DNA from: Cereibacter azotoformans
Lineage (GTDB): Bacteria > Pseudomonadota > Alphaproteobacteria > Rhodobacterales > Rhodobacteraceae
Direction: 5' to 3'
NCBI GenBank assembly: GCA_017599285.1
Contig: JAGFXX010000001.1
Location: 1,674,001-1,738,000, forward strand
Length of the DNA: 64,000 nucleotides
The notes beneath the pieces were generated by a model. That model was not told where the DNA came from. It made no database searches and saw nothing but the letters and a program-made list of their open reading frames with translations. Shown here piece after piece: positions 63,156 through 64,000 of this stretch. Position 1 is the stretch's first letter. Each line of letters starts with the position of its first letter. Position numbers and translations under genes: made by a program.

Positions 63156-64000
63156 TCAGATCACCCGGTCCACCACCGCCTTCAGCCGCGCAACCGTGCC
63201 TTCCACGTCGGCCAGCTTGTCCAGCCCGAAAAGGCCGAGCCGGAAGGTGCGGAACTCGGCCCCCTCGCCCACCTGCAACGGCACACCCGCCGCGATCTGC
63301 ATCCCCTGCGCGAGGAACTTCCGCCCGGTCTGGATCTCGGGATCGTCCGTGTAGCTGACGACCACACCGGGCGCGGTGAAGCCCTCGGCGGCCACCGATT
63401 CAACCCCCTTCGCGGCCAGCATCGCCCGGACCTCCCGCCCAAGCCGCCATTGCGCCTCCTTGGCGGCCCCGAATCCCATGGCCCGCGTCTCCGCCATCGC
63501 CTCGCGGAAGCCCAGCAGCGCGTCCGTCGGCATCGTCGTGTGATAGGCGTGCCCGCCCGCCTCGTAGGCCGCCATGATGGCGCGCCACTTCTTGAGGTCG
63601 AGCGCGAAGCTGTTCGACTGAGTCGCCTCGAGCCGCTCCGCCGCGCGCGCCGAGAGCATGACCAGCCCCGCCGCCGGCGACGAGGACCAGCCCTTCTGCG
63701 GCGCCGAAATCAGCACATCCACGCCCGTGGCCAGCATGTCCACCCAGACGCAGCCGCTCGCGATGCAGTCGAGCACCATCAGCGCGCCCGCCTCATGCGC
63801 GGCCTCGGCCATGCGCGCGATGTAATCGTCGGGCAGGATGATCCCCGAGGAGGTCTCGACATGCGGCGCAAAGACCACGTCGGGCTTCACCTCGGCAATC
63901 TTCGCCACCACCTCCTCGATCGGCGGCGGCGCAAAGGGCGCGCGCGCCCCGTTGCCCGAGGGCCGCGCCATCACGACCGTCTGCTCCGCCGCAAAACCGC
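63156..64000 (-). CDS. Class V PLP aminotransferase (alanine-glyoxylate type), partial
   Basis: The C-terminal 280 or so residues; the frame is open through the right edge, so the N-terminus lies outside. The PLP-binding lysine is in SAPQKGWSSSPAAGLV; HVETSSGIILP and VLDCIASGCVW upstream bind cofactor. In family it resembles alanine-glyoxylate and serine-glyoxylate aminotransferases or phosphonate-type enzymes; substrate not settled. An internal GTG/ATG at 63971-63974 is not the real start because the frame continues as ...GFAAEQTVV before it. Confidence 0.87.
   Translation of the reverse strand, partial: GFAAEQTVVMARPSGNGARAPFAPPPIEEVVAKIAEVKPDVVFAPHVETSSGIILPDDYIARMAEAAHEAGALMVLDCIASGCVWVDMLATGVDVLISAPQKGWSSSPAAGLVMLSARAAERLEATQSNSFALDLKKWRAIMAAYEAGGHAYHTTMPTDALLGFREAMAETRAMGFGAAKEAQWRLGREVRAMLAAKGVESVAAEGFTAPGVVVSYTDDPEIQTGRKFLAQGMQIAAGVPLQVGEGAEFRTFRLGLFGLDKLADVEGTVARLKAVVDRVI

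Noticed and set aside
63156..63974. Taking 63974 as the true start of the aminotransferase
   Set aside because: The frame continues to the window edge with conserved-looking residues, and the N-terminal third of the family is missing, so the gene is cut by the window.

Overview
The window comes from the chromosome of a purple non-sulfur alphaproteobacterium of the Rhodobacter/Cereibacter sphaeroides group. Four things point there: high GC; a 566-residue aa3 cytochrome oxidase subunit I; a DUF1127 gene (ccaF1) followed by four paired-hairpin RNAs with CCUCCUCCC loops (the CcsR family); and a division/cell-wall (dcw) cluster with a transcribed, attenuated leader (the UpsM RNA). I see no insertion sequence, prophage, CRISPR array or foreign island.

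Layout. 1-7.2 kb: purC (cut by the window edge), the zeta inhibitor of F1-ATPase, and a one-carbon cluster (homocysteine methyltransferase, corrinoid protein, a small membrane protein, DUF1638, an FAD-linked 2-hydroxyacid dehydrogenase and a SnoaL-like protein), interrupted by a radical SAM gene on the other strand. The methyltransferase, corrinoid protein and DUF1638 look like parts of a split B12-dependent methionine synthase. 7.2-10.8 kb: recN, bamD and lpxC.

11.0-31.8 kb: the dcw cluster on the minus strand, mraZ-rsmH-ftsL-ftsI-murE-murF-mraY-[BON]-murD-[GFA]-ftsW-murG-murC-[DUF2484]-murB-ddl-ftsQ-ftsA-ftsZ. It has a strong terminator after ftsZ, an intrinsic terminator in the mraZ leader, and three 10-bp-phased TGGG repeats that look like the MraZ operator. 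The bracketed genes are additions to the common bacterial order. The cluster makes lipid-linked peptidoglycan precursors and builds the divisome.

32.3-46.4 kb: mrp, ccaF1 with the CcsR array, a BenE-like transporter, a UvrD/PcrA helicase, pyruvate carboxylase, hisN, an XRE regulator, a quinone oxidoreductase, a LysR regulator, a second DUF1127 gene and a Bax-inhibitor-1 protein. 46.5-51.9 kb: rpmG, a polyamine-type ABC transporter operon (potA-potD-potB-potC) and tRNA-Leu(GAG). 52.1-64 kb: lipB, ctaD behind an FnrL-type box, DUF2244, yqeY, carA, an L,D-transpeptidase, a membrane glycosyltransferase, a GntR regulator, a HAD nucleotidase, a small membrane protein, a UbiH-type hydroxylase and a PLP aminotransferase cut by the right edge.

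The most interesting parts lie between genes. The CcsR array has eight anti-Shine-Dalgarno hairpins in four pairs, with a recent tandem duplication whose only two differences restore a base pair. The mraZ leader combines operator, sRNA and terminator. A perfect terminator sits inside the first codons of the DUF2244 gene. A G-rich dispersed repeat occurs three times between genes. All calls are from reading the sequence only; no searches were run.
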